Notes: generated from the sequence alone by a model not told the origin. DNA of 64,000 bases from Terebella lapidaria (GCA_949152475.1 OX424563.1:23657001-23721000), one strand, 5' to 3'. Positions 35,301 through 46,770 are shown, counted from the stretch's first letter. Numbers and translations are program-made.

Positions 35301-35963
35301 AATCAATTTCAAATTTTCAGAAAATTTCGGGTTGGGGAAGTTGCACAAAGAGCTAGCTACATTTATTGTACAGTGTGCAGAGGATGAGGAAAAGTCAGAT
35401 CAACAGATCATCAAGGTTAGTGGAAAACTTATCCATCATGACATGTGCATTAAAATTGAAGTGTTTTCTCAATGAATATGTTCTTTTGGCGAATAATTTC
35501 AAAAAATTATTTTGAAATAAAAATTTTATTTCAAAATTGTGTTTTTTAACAAATACTGCCATTTTGTGTTACATGTAAAGTCATGTCATTCTTGAATGAG
35601 TAATCCTATACCAAATTACAGGAAATTTGAATGTACATTAAAATAATAATGTCATATCCTTACAACCAATTTTGCAAAAACAAAATAATATATGAATCCT
35701 GCTCACTCACAAATAGCCCTAAAATGTGTGTGCATCATATTTAGAAGTACAGTTTGGATAACTTTGGCTGAATCGTCCCTCATCAACAGGAGATTTCAGC
35801 AAAAACCAAGGAACTGAGGAATAACTTGAAGAGTTTGGCGACCCCCGATGAAGACGGCAACCCCACAATTCAACTTGAAATGCTCCAGGCTCGTAAAATG
35901 GCAGCCGCTACAGAAACTTTCCTCTTCAACTTGGCAGCCGCAGAAGGCATGGTCAAAATCTGA
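32351..35963 (+). CDS. DENND10: DENND10 (FAM45), DENN-domain protein
   Basis: Eight in-frame exons: 32351-32390, 33570-33769, 34012-34240, 34480-34591, 34826-34966, 35098-35165, 35321-35415, 35790-35963. They encode 352 residues; human DENND10 has about 357. Exon 1 is tiny (two in-frame ATGs at 32351 and 32354) and joins at GIIEKDTRGDVLWTWAYP, matching the vertebrate N-terminus. Further matches are THFSLVLTAKDFNPEKY, RTLPAFVWHRQNWS and the C-terminal LAAAEGMVKI. The family folds as upstream, central and downstream DENN modules. In vertebrates it is linked to late endosomes, Rab27 activation and the Commander endosomal-recycling complex. It is head-to-head with EIF3A as in human. No frame breaks are seen. 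Confidence 0.95.
32788..32831. repeat. GC-only hairpin in DENND10 intron 1
   Basis: Perfect 13-bp inverted repeat AGCGCGCCGCGCC / GGCGCGGCGCGCT around an 18-bp loop, in otherwise AT-rich DNA. Its function is unknown. Confidence 0.8.
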
Positions 35964-36117
35964 CCAGTTTCAGGAGTCATTGGCTTTCGTAATTATTATC
36001 GAACAAACTGATGGAATTTGCAGGATTTTTATATTGTTTTGTATTTGTCATATATATTACAGCATTTCTTATTATGGAAATTACCATGTTTCATAAATCT
36101 ACCTTGTATGCATGGAG

Positions 36118-36123
36118 AATAAA
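36118..36123 (+). terminator. DENND10 polyadenylation signal
   Basis: AATAAA 155 bp after the DENND10 stop codon. Confidence 0.6.
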
Positions 36124-37138
36124 AATATTTTTGTACTATATAGTTTACAGGTGTCTCAAATGTTTAGTTTGTACATTTACTAGTATGTCAAAAAATTTTC
36201 AAAATATTGTGTATGAACATGTTGAATCAGTTTAATACTTAATATGGTAGTAGTAATTGTCTCCCCCAAACGAAGGTCGGCAGATATTATGGATTTGCGA
36301 TCGTCGCGCCGCCTCTGCATCCGCCACCACAGACATTTTCTTGTGAACGCTCTACAGGTTGCAAATATGAACTGATTCTGATAATATTTTATGCAGAGGT
36401 GTCTAATGGGAAAGTCCCAAGTCCCAACACCTATTGAATTTGGATTGTTGATTATGGTTGCAACCGAAATGGCTGCCTGGCAGCATATTTTGTGACAAAA
36501 ACTGCCATTTTGACATACATGGCTGTGAACACTCTATGAGTGGTAAATTGCCCAAAGTTAGATTGGAATATGTCCCGAGCCACAATATGAGCAAGCCATA
36601 TCAGGTCATTGGATATACATTGGTTATATTCAGGTCATACTACTACAAGACAAATTAAAAACTGATCACTTATATTGGGAACTATATGGGGTAGATGTTA
36701 GAAATCATTATATTGAACACTGGAATAATACAGACAAATCTACCCAATCATCACATTACTTCACGAGTATCTCTTTCGCGTGTTTATTAACCAAATGGTT
36801 TGCGAAAACCTACCATTTTTATTCATGAACATGTACCTTTTGAACAGATAGTGATAAACAATGTAGTGATTTCACTATTGTTTTTATTGAGTAGTTTGGT
36901 CTGTATCAATCAATGTTTAATTTTATAATGGTCATTCATATACTATAGTTTTCAATATAAATTATTAATTTACTTTGTTTTTCCTGTTTTTTTATGCCTA
37001 GGTCATAAGTCGATTTCTTGAGATAGTACTCGATTGATTGAGATAATATCTAGATTTACATGTATAATATTCTACTGTATTGTGGGTTTCGGGTGGGTAA
37101 TACTGGTAATCTAGCTGTATTTGGTGGTGATAGATTGA
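36124..37138. other. Intergenic sequence without recognised features
   Basis: No conserved open frame or clear repeat is visible downstream of DENND10 in this interval. Confidence 0.4.
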
Positions 37139-37390
37139 TAAGGAATGACTTTTTGGAGTGTTCCATATCCAATGAAAAAATAGCTACAATGGACTTCAGA
37201 CCCCAATACGGCATGATATCTGCCTTCAGTCAGCATATTCCACGAGACTGCAGACCTCGTTGGATATGATGGACTTTAGGCAGGTACTTCAAAAAGTCAT
37301 TCCGAATTACCGTAACCCGCCTGAAGCCTGTGGCCTCGAGGGTTATGTTGACTTCAGGCAGATATCACTCCGTATTGGGGTCTGAAGCCC
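37139..37390. repeat. Interleaved inverted repeats
   Basis: Two inverted pairs overlap. One is ggaatgactttttggagtg (about 37141) against cttcaaaaagtcattccg (about 37287). The other is cttcagaccccaatacgg (about 37196) against ccgtattggggtctgaag (about 37370). This may be a degraded or rearranged foldback element. Confidence 0.65.
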
Positions 37391-37727
37391 ATATAAGATC
37401 GGTCTTGATATGTGCGTGAAAGGCCCAGAAGAGCCTTTACATGCACTGATCAGCTTTGGAACATCTCATGGTTTATGTACCTCACGTCCTCACGTGCATA
37501 TATTGTGTATCGTTTGGTGACCTTGGCATTTACTCCAGTTGACCTTGACTGCCCAAACAGCGCGCTATGTCCGGACCAGATGGTAAATGAAGTCATGTAT
37601 ACGGTATCTCTTGGTGGCCTTGAACTGGATCTGAGATGATGGTGAGTACTAGTACTCGAACCCTATCCGCGTGATGTAGATATTGATCTATAATCTATTC
37701 ATGTGTATTTTGTAAGCATGAGTAAAT

Positions 37728-37953
37728 CGTAATAATAATAATAATCAGATTTATTTAACGACGGTCCATGATGATAGGCAATTCTGCCTGTCTAGAATTT
37801 GGAAAGCACATTCGAATGGAGAAACCTTTGCATTGCCAGGATGAAAACTCCACCTACTTTGTGCCGGTGATGGGGATCGAATCCACGTCACCTACAGCCT
37901 CTGAGCTTCGTTGCTTCAAGAGCCACCGGTCCCATCCACTCGGCCACAGAGGC
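37728..37953 (-). mobile_element. tRNA-derived SINE
   Basis: On the minus strand the head looks like a class II (Leu/Ser) tRNA gene: A-box TGGCCGAGTGG and B-box GGATTCGATCC with suitable spacing. A ~100-bp unrelated body follows, ending TAAATAAATCTG and an (ATT)n tail. It cannot be a functional tRNA because the acceptor stem does not close. Confidence 0.8.
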
Positions 37954-38913
37954 GGTCAATGACTTTCGGGGACTGTGAACTCCTATAACTCAAACTCGAC
38001 GTTATCCTGAAATTGTGAATTGGTCACAGTGCCAGAAAACAACTCCGTTTAGTATGAGGTGCAATGGGGTCATTGAAGTCATTCGGTAAAGAAATTAAGA
38101 AGTGATATATGGTATGTGGGACAACCTGGGATACTCCACCTAAATTCGGGGCTATGTTTAAATTGGTCATGGAGACACACGTGCTGCCGGAGGTGGATTT
38201 GTATGTCTATTATGACCATATGTGGAGTCGTATACGGTTTATCTTTCGGAACATGAACTTGACCTCAGAGGACTTCGAGTGTTCAATCTCAAGGTTATGT
38301 AATCGATAGATCAAACGTTTTAGACAAAACCGTTGACGCTCTATGACAATATAGGATGCATGTGTTCTGTCTCTTTTGGTAGCATTGAAATTGAGCAATA
38401 TTTGAATCTTGAAGGCAGTGCTTACTAACAATACGTTAATATTGACGATTGCTAACATGTCTTATTTGATAATTACTCCATGAAATCGTTTAGAATGTGC
38501 TTTCCCTGTCTATCATGTCCACCATGCAGGTAAAACTCAATCCAATGCCTAGCATTCATTGATAGCCACGGTGTCTACATCACTTTTACCAGCAAACAAT
38601 AATGATCGATTATGGTCGATAATTTGTATTGATTTGCCTAGACAAATTTGAATATTGATTCGTGTATGTTATATGTTTGAACTTCTAGATGGTGTTACAT
38701 CAGTATCAATTATAGCCACTGTTTTCGACGAACTTCCGTGACCTTGAAAGGTCAAGTCTCCCAGACTTGTTCGACTGATCACAATGCCATTCCGTTCAAC
38801 TAGATTTGTAGATCTAATGATGCACTGTAGCTGGATGCATTGTGAGGCGTTTGAATTAAGTTAGTCCGCTCCAAACAGTGAGGTAAGGAGGGGTCAGAGT
38901 GTTTTTATTAAAT
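37954..38913. other. Intergenic sequence without recognised features
   Basis: No conserved coding segment is seen between the SINE and the first copy of the duplicated segment. Confidence 0.4.
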
Positions 38914-39025
38914 AAATAATTGTATTAACATAATCTAAAGCTTCAGAATGACATATATTTTATAGAGTAGCTGATCAGGATCCTGAAACTGAAGAAGACA
39001 CTAGTGGGTCACCGTATCCGTTCGC

Positions 39026-39553
39026 ATGGAAAACACGATGCAAGATGTGAATATGGACGAAAAATGTGCAAAAATGCCTGAAAATAAGTCATTTCAGGTA
39101 AATGTCGGTGATTTTGATCGAAAATGTCGAAAAAACCAGTACGATGACCCCCTATTTTCTTTTCAGTATCAGGATGCTGATCAGTTACTCAATAAAATAG
39201 GTCACTTTGAAGAGGTCACTTTGAATGACAATCTATGTACCAGATTATATGACAAACGTGATGACTTCAATTTTCCCATCGTAAATTTCCCAGTACTGAG
39301 TAGTAACATACCAGCAGCTCCTGCGTATGGCGTCTATGTGTCTCAACTCATTCGATATGCTAGAGCATGTTCAAATTACCAAGATTTTCTAGCCAGAGCC
39401 AAAATGCTAACTGATAAGTTATTAAAGCAGGGCTATTTGAGACCTAGATTGCAGTCGACCTTTAAGAAGTTTTATGGTCGTCATCAGGAATTAATAGACC
39501 ATTTCGGTCTTTCTGTAACTCAGATGATGGGAGATATTATCACATCATGTTGA
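39026..39553 (+). CDS. Retroelement ORF fragment (C-terminal region)
   Basis: An open frame of 175 codons. Its C-terminal two-thirds (FPVLSSNIPAAPAYGVYVSQ, then LIRYARAC and FKKFYGRHQELI) resemble the C-terminal tail of ORFs widely dispersed with reverse transcriptases in marine animal genomes. I recall this family by pattern only and cannot name its clade. No reverse-transcriptase domain precedes it, so it is a fragment. The related part of copy 2 is broken by stops and a deletion. Confidence 0.5.
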   Translation: MENTMQDVNMDEKCAKMPENKSFQVNVGDFDRKCRKNQYDDPLFSFQYQDADQLLNKIGHFEEVTLNDNLCTRLYDKRDDFNFPIVNFPVLSSNIPAAPAYGVYVSQLIRYARACSNYQDFLARAKMLTDKLLKQGYLRPRLQSTFKKFYGRHQELIDHFGLSVTQMMGDIITSC

Positions 39554-40414
39554 TTGGTACTTGTAGAGTCGTTATTATAACCTAACTATGTCCTTCATCT
39601 CGATGGCATTTATTTTGGATATCACAGTGGGTGTCGCATGCGAGGCAAGAGAAGCTTACTCTTACTGGTACACCTGATCTCACATTTGGCTTCGCCGGAT
39701 GTCTGTGATATTCAAATTGCTCGGACCTTGATCACCAATTTTGAATTTTTGTCCAACCTTAACATACCGATTGTGTAAATTTTGTCCATGGATTTTGAGT
39801 TTAGTCTTGCGGATTGTTTGGTGTTTGGTATCATACTTGTCTTATTAAATTTTGATCCTTCGTTAACTCAATTTTTGGAGCGGACTACTCTAAGCGCGAT
39901 CATAATAAATGTAAAATGTTTGATGTGTTTACACCAAAAAGCAAATGATGCATATTTTCCTCAGAATTTAATGTATTTCTCCAACAAAATACAATATTAT
40001 TTACATCCCGTATTTAGATCCAGAAGTAGATTCAGAACAGGTGGCAAAGACAAAAGAGATCAATAATAATTTCAAAGAATCGTGATTGGATTTAGGCTTG
40101 AAAATAACAGTTCTATCTTCTAGAATACCTATAATAGATCTAATTAGTTGTATCAGGCCTATGGTTAAGAAAACATAATATCACAGAGAAACCCATCTAA
40201 TAATACACTACGCTAAACCATGAACCGTCCCCTATACAAATACATTTCCTCCTTATTCCTCCTTATACAATCCCTACTGTGCACTATCTACTGCATCAGC
40301 ACAGTTTGACCACAAGATACCACCATTCTAAAGTAGCCCCACGGCCTGAAAACAAAAAATTGACAACTGATATTCAGCATGTTAACAACAGCTAGATATC
40401 AGATTGTCAATTCG

Positions 40415-43400
40415 TAAGTAAGTAAAGGTTTATTCAACGCCATATTCTGGCACAAGAAACATGACAAGTACATGTAATAGACACATGGTACATACATTAT
40501 GCATTACATACCGGTATGTATAATCATTTCCAATTATGTATTTTAGTGGTTTTGACACTTTGATACACTTACAATATAACATATATATATGAGGGGAGAA
40601 TGAATCGTATTTACTGGAATATACATGAGGCCCCAATCTGGGCATTACATTCCTTACAGCATCTTTTTTTTAATGGTTTTGACAAATATGCTTAAACAGG
40701 TTAATATTTTTCCTTCACTGTTAAACAACACACTCATTTTTAACGTGGACGGATTATTTATAAATTCCCTGGGAATTAAACTTTTCCTTTCATTATCAAA
40801 AAATTTACATTGAAAAACATAATGGTATTCATCACCAATTTCGTTTGCATTACACAGCTTGCATTTCCTACCAGATCTATCTATACCTTGGAAGACCCCT
40901 TCTTCTATTGGCAATCTGTTGCTTCTACATCTAAATTGACTTACATTATTTCGTAGGTTCCGTGGTAGATCAATCAAATAACTTTCGAGTCCGAATGTGG
41001 TCTTAAATATACGGTAATTAATACATTTAGTTGAGTTGAATATTTCATTTGACCAGTATTGTTGGTATTGATCCCTTAGTATTTGCATGATTTGGCTCTT
41101 CAGCCATTTATGGTCAATATTTGAACCTTGCATATACCACACAAAAGACATCCCCGTATTGTCGAGAATTGTTCTTATGTTCCTTACCCATTTGTTCTCA
41201 TGGGATAAAAGGCTGTAAATTTTGTATGACAGTTTATTATGCTTATTGTTCATCATTTTGGTCCAAAATGAAATAGTCCTAACAGTAATTATTGTTTTCA
41301 ATGGATACATACCTAATTCCCCTAATGTCATTATGTTTGGGGTTGACTTTTTTACATTAAGCAATAGCTTACAAAATCTCAGCTGCACTCTCTCAATCAC
41401 GGAGATGTCTTCATGTCCCCATACTTCACAACCATACGTTAGTATTGGGACAATTATAGAATTATAAAGGTGTATCTGTGTATCAATATCAAGTTCCAAC
41501 TCCCTGCCTTTATTGATGAGCACAAACATTGCTTTCGTTGCAAGTACAGTTAATCTTTTTCTGGCCTTGCCAAATGAGCCATTATAGTTGAATACTGTTC
41601 CCAGATAAGTGTATTCATTGACAACATCTAATATATTCGAGTTATATGTAATTTCAGGCTTATTCCTAATCATACCCCTTGAGAAGACAAGTATTTTTGT
41701 TTTTGATATGTTTATGGTGAGCTTGTTTTCCTCACAGTATTTCTGAAGAGAGTTAATGGCTAACTGTAAATCCGTTTCAGTTTCTGCTAACACTATTGTG
41801 TCATCTGCATAGAGTAGTGTGAACAGCCTAAGATATGTTTCAGGGTTGGTATCATTGCTATGTTCATTCGAACAGTACAGACCTTTGTATGTTTGGGATA
41901 TATGTTCTTGTAAGTCATTTATGAATAAGGAAAAAAGCAATGGTGACAGGTTTTCACCTTGTCTTACTCCTGCTCTGCATTCGAAGAGAGGAGACATGAA
42001 ATCACGGTTTTTTATGCAGCTTTTCGCTTGTTTATAGAAGTTAAATATGACAGTGAAGATCTTGCCTTTAATTCCCGCGCTTATCAGTTTCTGCCATAGT
42101 TTTGTTCGGTCAATAGAATCAAATGCTTTTTGATAATCAATAAAGGCACAATATAGCCTTTTCCTTTTTGACAGATATAAATCTATTATCGCTTTGAGAG
42201 TGAATATATGGTCAACAGTGGAGAAACTGTGTCTAAAGCCAGCTTGTTCGGGTCCAATAATGTTGGTAGAGTCAACATATTTATTTAATCGTTCATTCAA
42301 AATACCTGTGAAAAGTTTGCCTAGGCAGCTTAGAATGGTAATACCCCTATAGTTGTCCGGGTTGGCACGTTCCCCTTTATTTTTATAAATTGGTTTTATC
42401 ATTCCCTCTAGCCAAGACACAGGAATCTTACCGCTATCGAGTACCTTGTTAAAAAGTTTCACTAGGACCGGTAATAAGAGATCTTTGCTTGTCTTCAGGT
42501 ATTCGTTTATGATGAGATCGCAGCCAAATGCTTTCCCATTTTTAAGTTTATTTAGGCACCGTTCTACTTCTGGTGCAGTAAATTGTGCATCCAATTCATT
42601 GGTAATACTTGTGGCAGCTTCTGCCAGGATTTTTTCTTCATCATTTTTAGTGATTGCATTCCCCGAGTTAAGGTTTCTAAAGTGCTCAAAAAATATTTGC
42701 ATATTTATGTCTTCACCTCGGTTTTTGCCTTTTTGGCTGTTTATCATGTTCCAATATTGTTTTGGCTCTGATTTTTTCAGAGATTTTAGATTTTCATTGA
42801 AAGATCTGGTATATGACCATTTGGCTTTCTTCAGCTGTTTCTTGTAGTTTTTGCTTGCAATTTTGAGATTGCTTTTGTATTCATCATACGGGTTTTTATT
42901 CAAAGCATTTTTCGCCTGAAAAAATATGCGTCTGGCTGCTTCGCATTCAGCACTGTACCATTTTTTCTTTTCCAGCTTTCTCTTTGGTTTGTATGAGGTT
43001 TTAACTTTTTTGGTGGTTGAGACTGTCATAATGTTAGATTTTATTGCACTTTCCATAAGTATATTGCTGATTTCTTGGGTTATTGTATCTATATCATCTG
43101 GCCCGATTGAGTCTAGTTTAGTTAGGAGTGAAGCAACATCTTCTCTGTTCAAGTTTTGAAGAAAGTAATCGCTGCGCTCAGTTTCCCATTTAATTTTGAG
43201 TCTACTCCCAATTTCCGTACCGCTAATTCTGTCAGTGCTGTTTTGGTCAGCACTACATGTATCATTGTCCTCAGAGTCTGAGGTACTATTCGCGTCAAAA
43301 AGTATGGAAATATATACAGGGTTGTGCTTATCAGAGAGCATGGGGTTGAAACTCAATACATCAAAGTTTGTAATGCGTTTGAACAGACTAGGTGAACAAC

Positions 43401-43720
43401 ATACATAATCGACAAGACTGCTATTGTCACATGTGACTTTACCAATATTTTTGTCTCTACCACATCTACCATTCACAATACATACATTAAGTGTTTTACA
43501 TACATCAATAAACCTTTTCCCATAGTTGTTGACATATTTATCCTGGGAGTTTCGTTGTATTGGGAAGTTACCTTCACCTAACATGGTTTCCGCATTCGCA
43601 GTACAGTTGTGTAGAAACGACAGTTCATCACTTAACATTTCTTTTTCAACAGATACAACATCATTTAGATTTCCCGTACGAGCATTAAAATCACCAATTA
43701 AAAAGAAACTATTGTAATCG
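40415..43720 (-). mobile_element. Non-LTR retrotransposon (LINE), 5'-truncated
   Basis: The 3' end on minus reads GTTGAATAAACCTTTACTTA then CTTAC, a typical LINE tail with AATAAA and a (TTAC)n repeat. The 5' end breaks inside the endonuclease domain. The empty site is preserved in copy 2 near 48974, where caattcg joins ttgttttcgg directly. There is at most a 2-3 bp target duplication. The insertion falls in one arm of a short palindrome. Confidence 0.9.
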
Positions 43721-43776
43721 TTGTTTTCGGGCCGTGGGGCTATTCTTAAAGCTATAATCACTTTTAGAATTGACAA
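40654..43776 (-). CDS. LINE ORF2: endonuclease remnant plus reverse transcriptase
   Basis: Open for 1040 codons without a stop. The first ~19 residues come from flanking DNA. Then come the end of an APE-type endonuclease (LIGDFNAR; a later SDKHNPV equivalent of the SDH motif) and a full reverse transcriptase (PDNYRGITIL; CAFIDYQKAFDSI with the first catalytic Asp; AGVRQGENLSPLLFSLFIND; LLYADDT with the catalytic pair). A C-terminal cysteine/histidine motif (CKLC...HYVFQC) follows. The intact frame and empty-site evidence suggest a recent insertion. The clade (CR1/L2/I group or other) is not resolved. The truncation means it cannot be autonomous. Confidence 0.9.
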   Translation of the reverse strand: MSILKVIIALRIAPRPENNDYNSFFLIGDFNARTGNLNDVVSVEKEMLSDELSFLHNCTANAETMLGEGNFPIQRNSQDKYVNNYGKRFIDVCKTLNVCIVNGRCGRDKNIGKVTCDNSSLVDYVCCSPSLFKRITNFDVLSFNPMLSDKHNPVYISILFDANSTSDSEDNDTCSADQNSTDRISGTEIGSRLKIKWETERSDYFLQNLNREDVASLLTKLDSIGPDDIDTITQEISNILMESAIKSNIMTVSTTKKVKTSYKPKRKLEKKKWYSAECEAARRIFFQAKNALNKNPYDEYKSNLKIASKNYKKQLKKAKWSYTRSFNENLKSLKKSEPKQYWNMINSQKGKNRGEDINMQIFFEHFRNLNSGNAITKNDEEKILAEAATSITNELDAQFTAPEVERCLNKLKNGKAFGCDLIINEYLKTSKDLLLPVLVKLFNKVLDSGKIPVSWLEGMIKPIYKNKGERANPDNYRGITILSCLGKLFTGILNERLNKYVDSTNIIGPEQAGFRHSFSTVDHIFTLKAIIDLYLSKRKRLYCAFIDYQKAFDSIDRTKLWQKLISAGIKGKIFTVIFNFYKQAKSCIKNRDFMSPLFECRAGVRQGENLSPLLFSLFINDLQEHISQTYKGLYCSNEHSNDTNPETYLRLFTLLYADDTIVLAETETDLQLAINSLQKYCEENKLTINISKTKILVFSRGMIRNKPEITYNSNILDVVNEYTYLGTVFNYNGSFGKARKRLTVLATKAMFVLINKGRELELDIDTQIHLYNSIIVPILTYGCEVWGHEDISVIERVQLRFCKLLLNVKKSTPNIMTLGELGMYPLKTIITVRTISFWTKMMNNKHNKLSYKIYSLLSHENKWVRNIRTILDNTGMSFVWYMQGSNIDHKWLKSQIMQILRDQYQQYWSNEIFNSTKCINYRIFKTTFGLESYLIDLPRNLRNNVSQFRCRSNRLPIEEGVFQGIDRSGRKCKLCNANEIGDEYHYVFQCKFFDNERKSLIPREFINNPSTLKMSVLFNSEGKILTCLSIFVKTIKKKML

Positions 43777-44191
43777 AATTTATTCATTCTGTGGTAGCTT
43801 CATATTGTCTATAGAATGAGATATCGTACAAATTTGGGTCTGAAAATGTGTATTACGTGCCTAAATTGAGTTGCCAAATCAAGATTCAAATCATTTTTTT
43901 CCTTAAAGCGGCCCGCCTTGCGAGCGATTTCTACACACAGTCTCATGACGTCATTGGTATTTGTCTAGATACTGTGGCTGTGTGTAGATACTGTGGCAAC
44001 CGGCAATGTAGGAGGCCGATCATTCTCTATCCACTGTTTTCATGCACGATTAACGGCAATTTTCTGAGTATCTGTTGTCGAACTGTGCATATTTTCTATA
44101 TATTCCTGACTCTCTCGAGATGTAGTTTCAAGTTTGCGTGACAAACAAGAACGCTAAATTTGGCTGATTTTAAAATTGCCAAACTTCAACT
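43750..44191. mobile_element. TTAA-flanked 442-bp repeat, copy X
   Basis: Flanked by TTAA on both sides (43746-43749 and 44192-44195). A second copy of the same length lies at 54096-54537, also between TTAA sites. The duplicated segment copy 2 shows the site without the element (ctattctaaagtaac, one base from TTAA). TTAA duplication is the hallmark of piggyBac-type transposition, but I see no good terminal inverted repeats. Confidence 0.65.
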
Positions 44192-44464
44192 TTAAGTAAC
44201 AAACCACATATAAACATCATATGTACACCACCTACTGGCGCAAAGTACTTTGTAAGGTGTAGCATTTAATCTGTGTTTCGCAGATCAATGCGCATGCAAG
44301 TCACAAACGAAAGCCAACGTGACGAAGAAATCAAGGGCTTTGTATATGTGAAGATATAGTCTCGAATCATTTGAATGTCATCCATATTCCGTTCATCCAC
44401 ATACAATTTTAGAGTTTTGTTTTCCCTCTCTATCACCCACCCCAACCTCCATCACCCATCCCAT

Positions 44465-46310
44465 CTAGCAGCTGATACAGTCGACTTTGCTAAGAGCAAG
44501 CATCGCCATAAAGGCATCACTCGTGTCCTTCAGTTTCCAGCAGCGTCCCCGATTGTAAAGCTTGAAGGTCACGGATCCGCCCCCGGGCTGGGACACGACA
44601 AGGTCTGCCCCGTTGTTGTGTTTCACCACCTGGCCATGTGCCGCAAGGTCACCTGTGATGACGTGAATAACTCAGTAATGAGCGATAGATGTGCACTTGT
44701 AGGTTAATGCCGTAGATTTTAACAAATTATAGTTTAATCGTTGAAACTGGCGTATGCTCACCAAGGATGCCGCCGGTGTTCGGCCCAAACGCTCCCACGT
44801 GGTCAATCCCGAAGTCAAGGTGCCCGCGCGACTTGATAACTGTGATCTTCACGGGGCCCGCTTCGACCACGGCGCCGTCCGCGTCGATCTCCACGCGGAG
44901 CCCCGCCGCCCCCGGCCGCTCCTCAACCCGCGGGGCCCAGTCGTAGCGATCGCCGCCGATCGTGACCGAGTCAATGTCGAGTTGGACGTCTATCTGCCGG
45001 ACGTAGACGGCGAGTGTGCGCACGAACAGTGCAACTTCGTCGGCGTTGCCGTGACGCGTCTGCAGCTGGGCGTTGACTTTCAAGTCTGGTTTGATCGCGA
45101 AGTGTAGGCAGAGGGAATGTGGTATAGGGACTATTCCTTATTATTGTATAAGCATTTACCTATTTCCCGAGTAGCACATATGGAAGCCAGCATACTTATC
45201 GTCGTTACAACAAATTTTAAATGATTATCTCTACTTACCCAGTGATGGTTCAGAGATGAAGCTGAAAATATCATCCTTCTGGCCCGTGACGTCATAGCAC
45301 ACTGCCCTGGTGGAGCCTGGGACCTCCTGAGACACGTGGGGGTCACCTAAGGTCATACGTGATAATCTAATGTCAAATGACTCATCTCTGCTTAGAAAGG
45401 GATGGGACTTCGGTGTTTCACACTGCATTTTGTAGTTTAGGTTTGTCAACACACGGCATCGCGAAAACCTTCAGCGAAATGCTCCAGAAGTGGGACAACA
45501 AGGCAACAGGCATTCATCCTTTAATCATATAGATTTGCACAAAACGAAAGTGACTCGAAATTGTAACAACTATAGAATTACCTAAAGTGCCTTTGAACGA
45601 CATTATACGAATGTACTCGCAATACCAATCTTTGTATATTCCGGGTATATCCGATGTGTATAAAAGTACCTTTCACGAAGGCAGCTGCAGCCAGGAAGTC
45701 TTCCACGGTCAACGCCGCGTTTGTGTTATAATTGTCGAACCAATATTGGCCCTGTTCCTCGACGGTTTCTGGAATGGGGTCCGGGCGGGGTGGCGAGGTA
45801 AAGTATGGCCCCCAGACAGCCGACTATCGGTTTGTCCAGAATCCCAAAAATATCCACCAAAAGTGGGTACTTGACCAGCAGCCAAGCGTATAGGTTCCAT
45901 CTCTTGGTTTCTGAGAACTGTGCTCGCGATAGCTTTCATGGAAGAGTGAAGGCTAAATTATATGATTTGAACAACTACAAGTTGAATGTTTCTTGGACGA
46001 CTAACTAACTGACAATATTTTGTCCCTTATGAATAGACACATACTTAATTATAAATTTTGCATGTACCTGCCAAATTCCACCCGTACCAGGCCTGAAGTT
46101 CGGATCCAGGCCGCAGGACATTACAATGGCGATACGCTCCAGAATGCCATGATCGTCTGGACACAGTCCCGAGTACATCACCTCGTCTATGGCGTCCATG
46201 ACAACTTCAGTACCGACCGCACCAGGATCTCGTGTGTGGTTTCCATGGCCGTCGGCCATTGCTATGGCGACGAGGGCAAGAAAGGACAGCGCTGTGTAAA
46301 CCGTCTTCAT
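44465..46310 (-). pseudogene. Lysozyme-like/ITIH-C secreted protein gene, copy 1 (broken in exon 2)
   Basis: Five exons: 46068-46310, 45670-45917, 45239-45346, 44762-45085, 44465-44652. Exon 1 gives a clear signal peptide (MKTVYTALSFLALVAIAMA) and the start of a domain with DDHG and GTGGIWQ, reminiscent of SLT/goose-type lysozyme folds. Exons 3-5 match the inter-alpha-trypsin inhibitor heavy chain C-terminal domain: GDPHV at the start, VNAQL, then HNNGADLVV near the end. Compared with copy 2, exon 2 has lost 27 bp in frame and gained one G, shifting the frame after ILYLAT. All splice sites are intact. An assembly error cannot be excluded for the single-base change. Confidence 0.75.
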
Positions 46311-46658
46311 TTCCTCGCTATTTTTTTATTCTGACGTGCGAAAAAATGATGTCCTGGGGTTACAGATTTAGTCGAACTCAGGTTTTGTTTTGAATTGGAT
46401 TCACAATCGGTGAAAACAAAACAATACTGTTAGTGTTACACACCAAAACAAAGTTATGTAACATTAAACGTTTCTTATCCTTGTTGAATTGACGGAACGT
46501 ACATAATTATCAGTGGAGTGGTATATATAAGTCCCCTAAATATACTCGAAACTAAAAATAATAATACATCATCTCACTGGAAATTGATAAATTTTGTTTG
46601 GGTTAAACATTCCGATTTTGCTTCGAGATGTCTCAAAATCTTGCAATACTTGTTTCAG

Positions 46659-46770
46659 ACTGCCCCTTCGCATACCACAACCGCTTCATATATTTTATAT
46701 TTGTCCTTGTGTTGAAATTTTTTGTGTTATGTGAGAATAAACTACTACTACTACTAAACTACTACTTCAG
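46659..46770 (+). mobile_element. Short retroelement 3' tail insertion
   Basis: Present in copy 1 and absent from copy 2, where acttgtttcag joins agaaatgg directly. It ends gagaataaactactactact with an (ACT)n tail and is bounded by a short ttcag duplication. It fits a heavily 5'-truncated LINE or SINE inserted after the segment duplicated. Confidence 0.75.

Noticed and set aside
37860..37953. Possible functional tRNA-Leu or tRNA-Ser gene
   Set aside because: A- and B-boxes are good but the ends do not pair and a SINE body with (ATT)n tail follows.
44754..45107. 117-codon plus-strand frame opposite ITIH-C exon 4
   Set aside because: Antisense shadow of a GC-rich exon. The minus frame matches the ITIH C-terminal domain and has correct splice sites.
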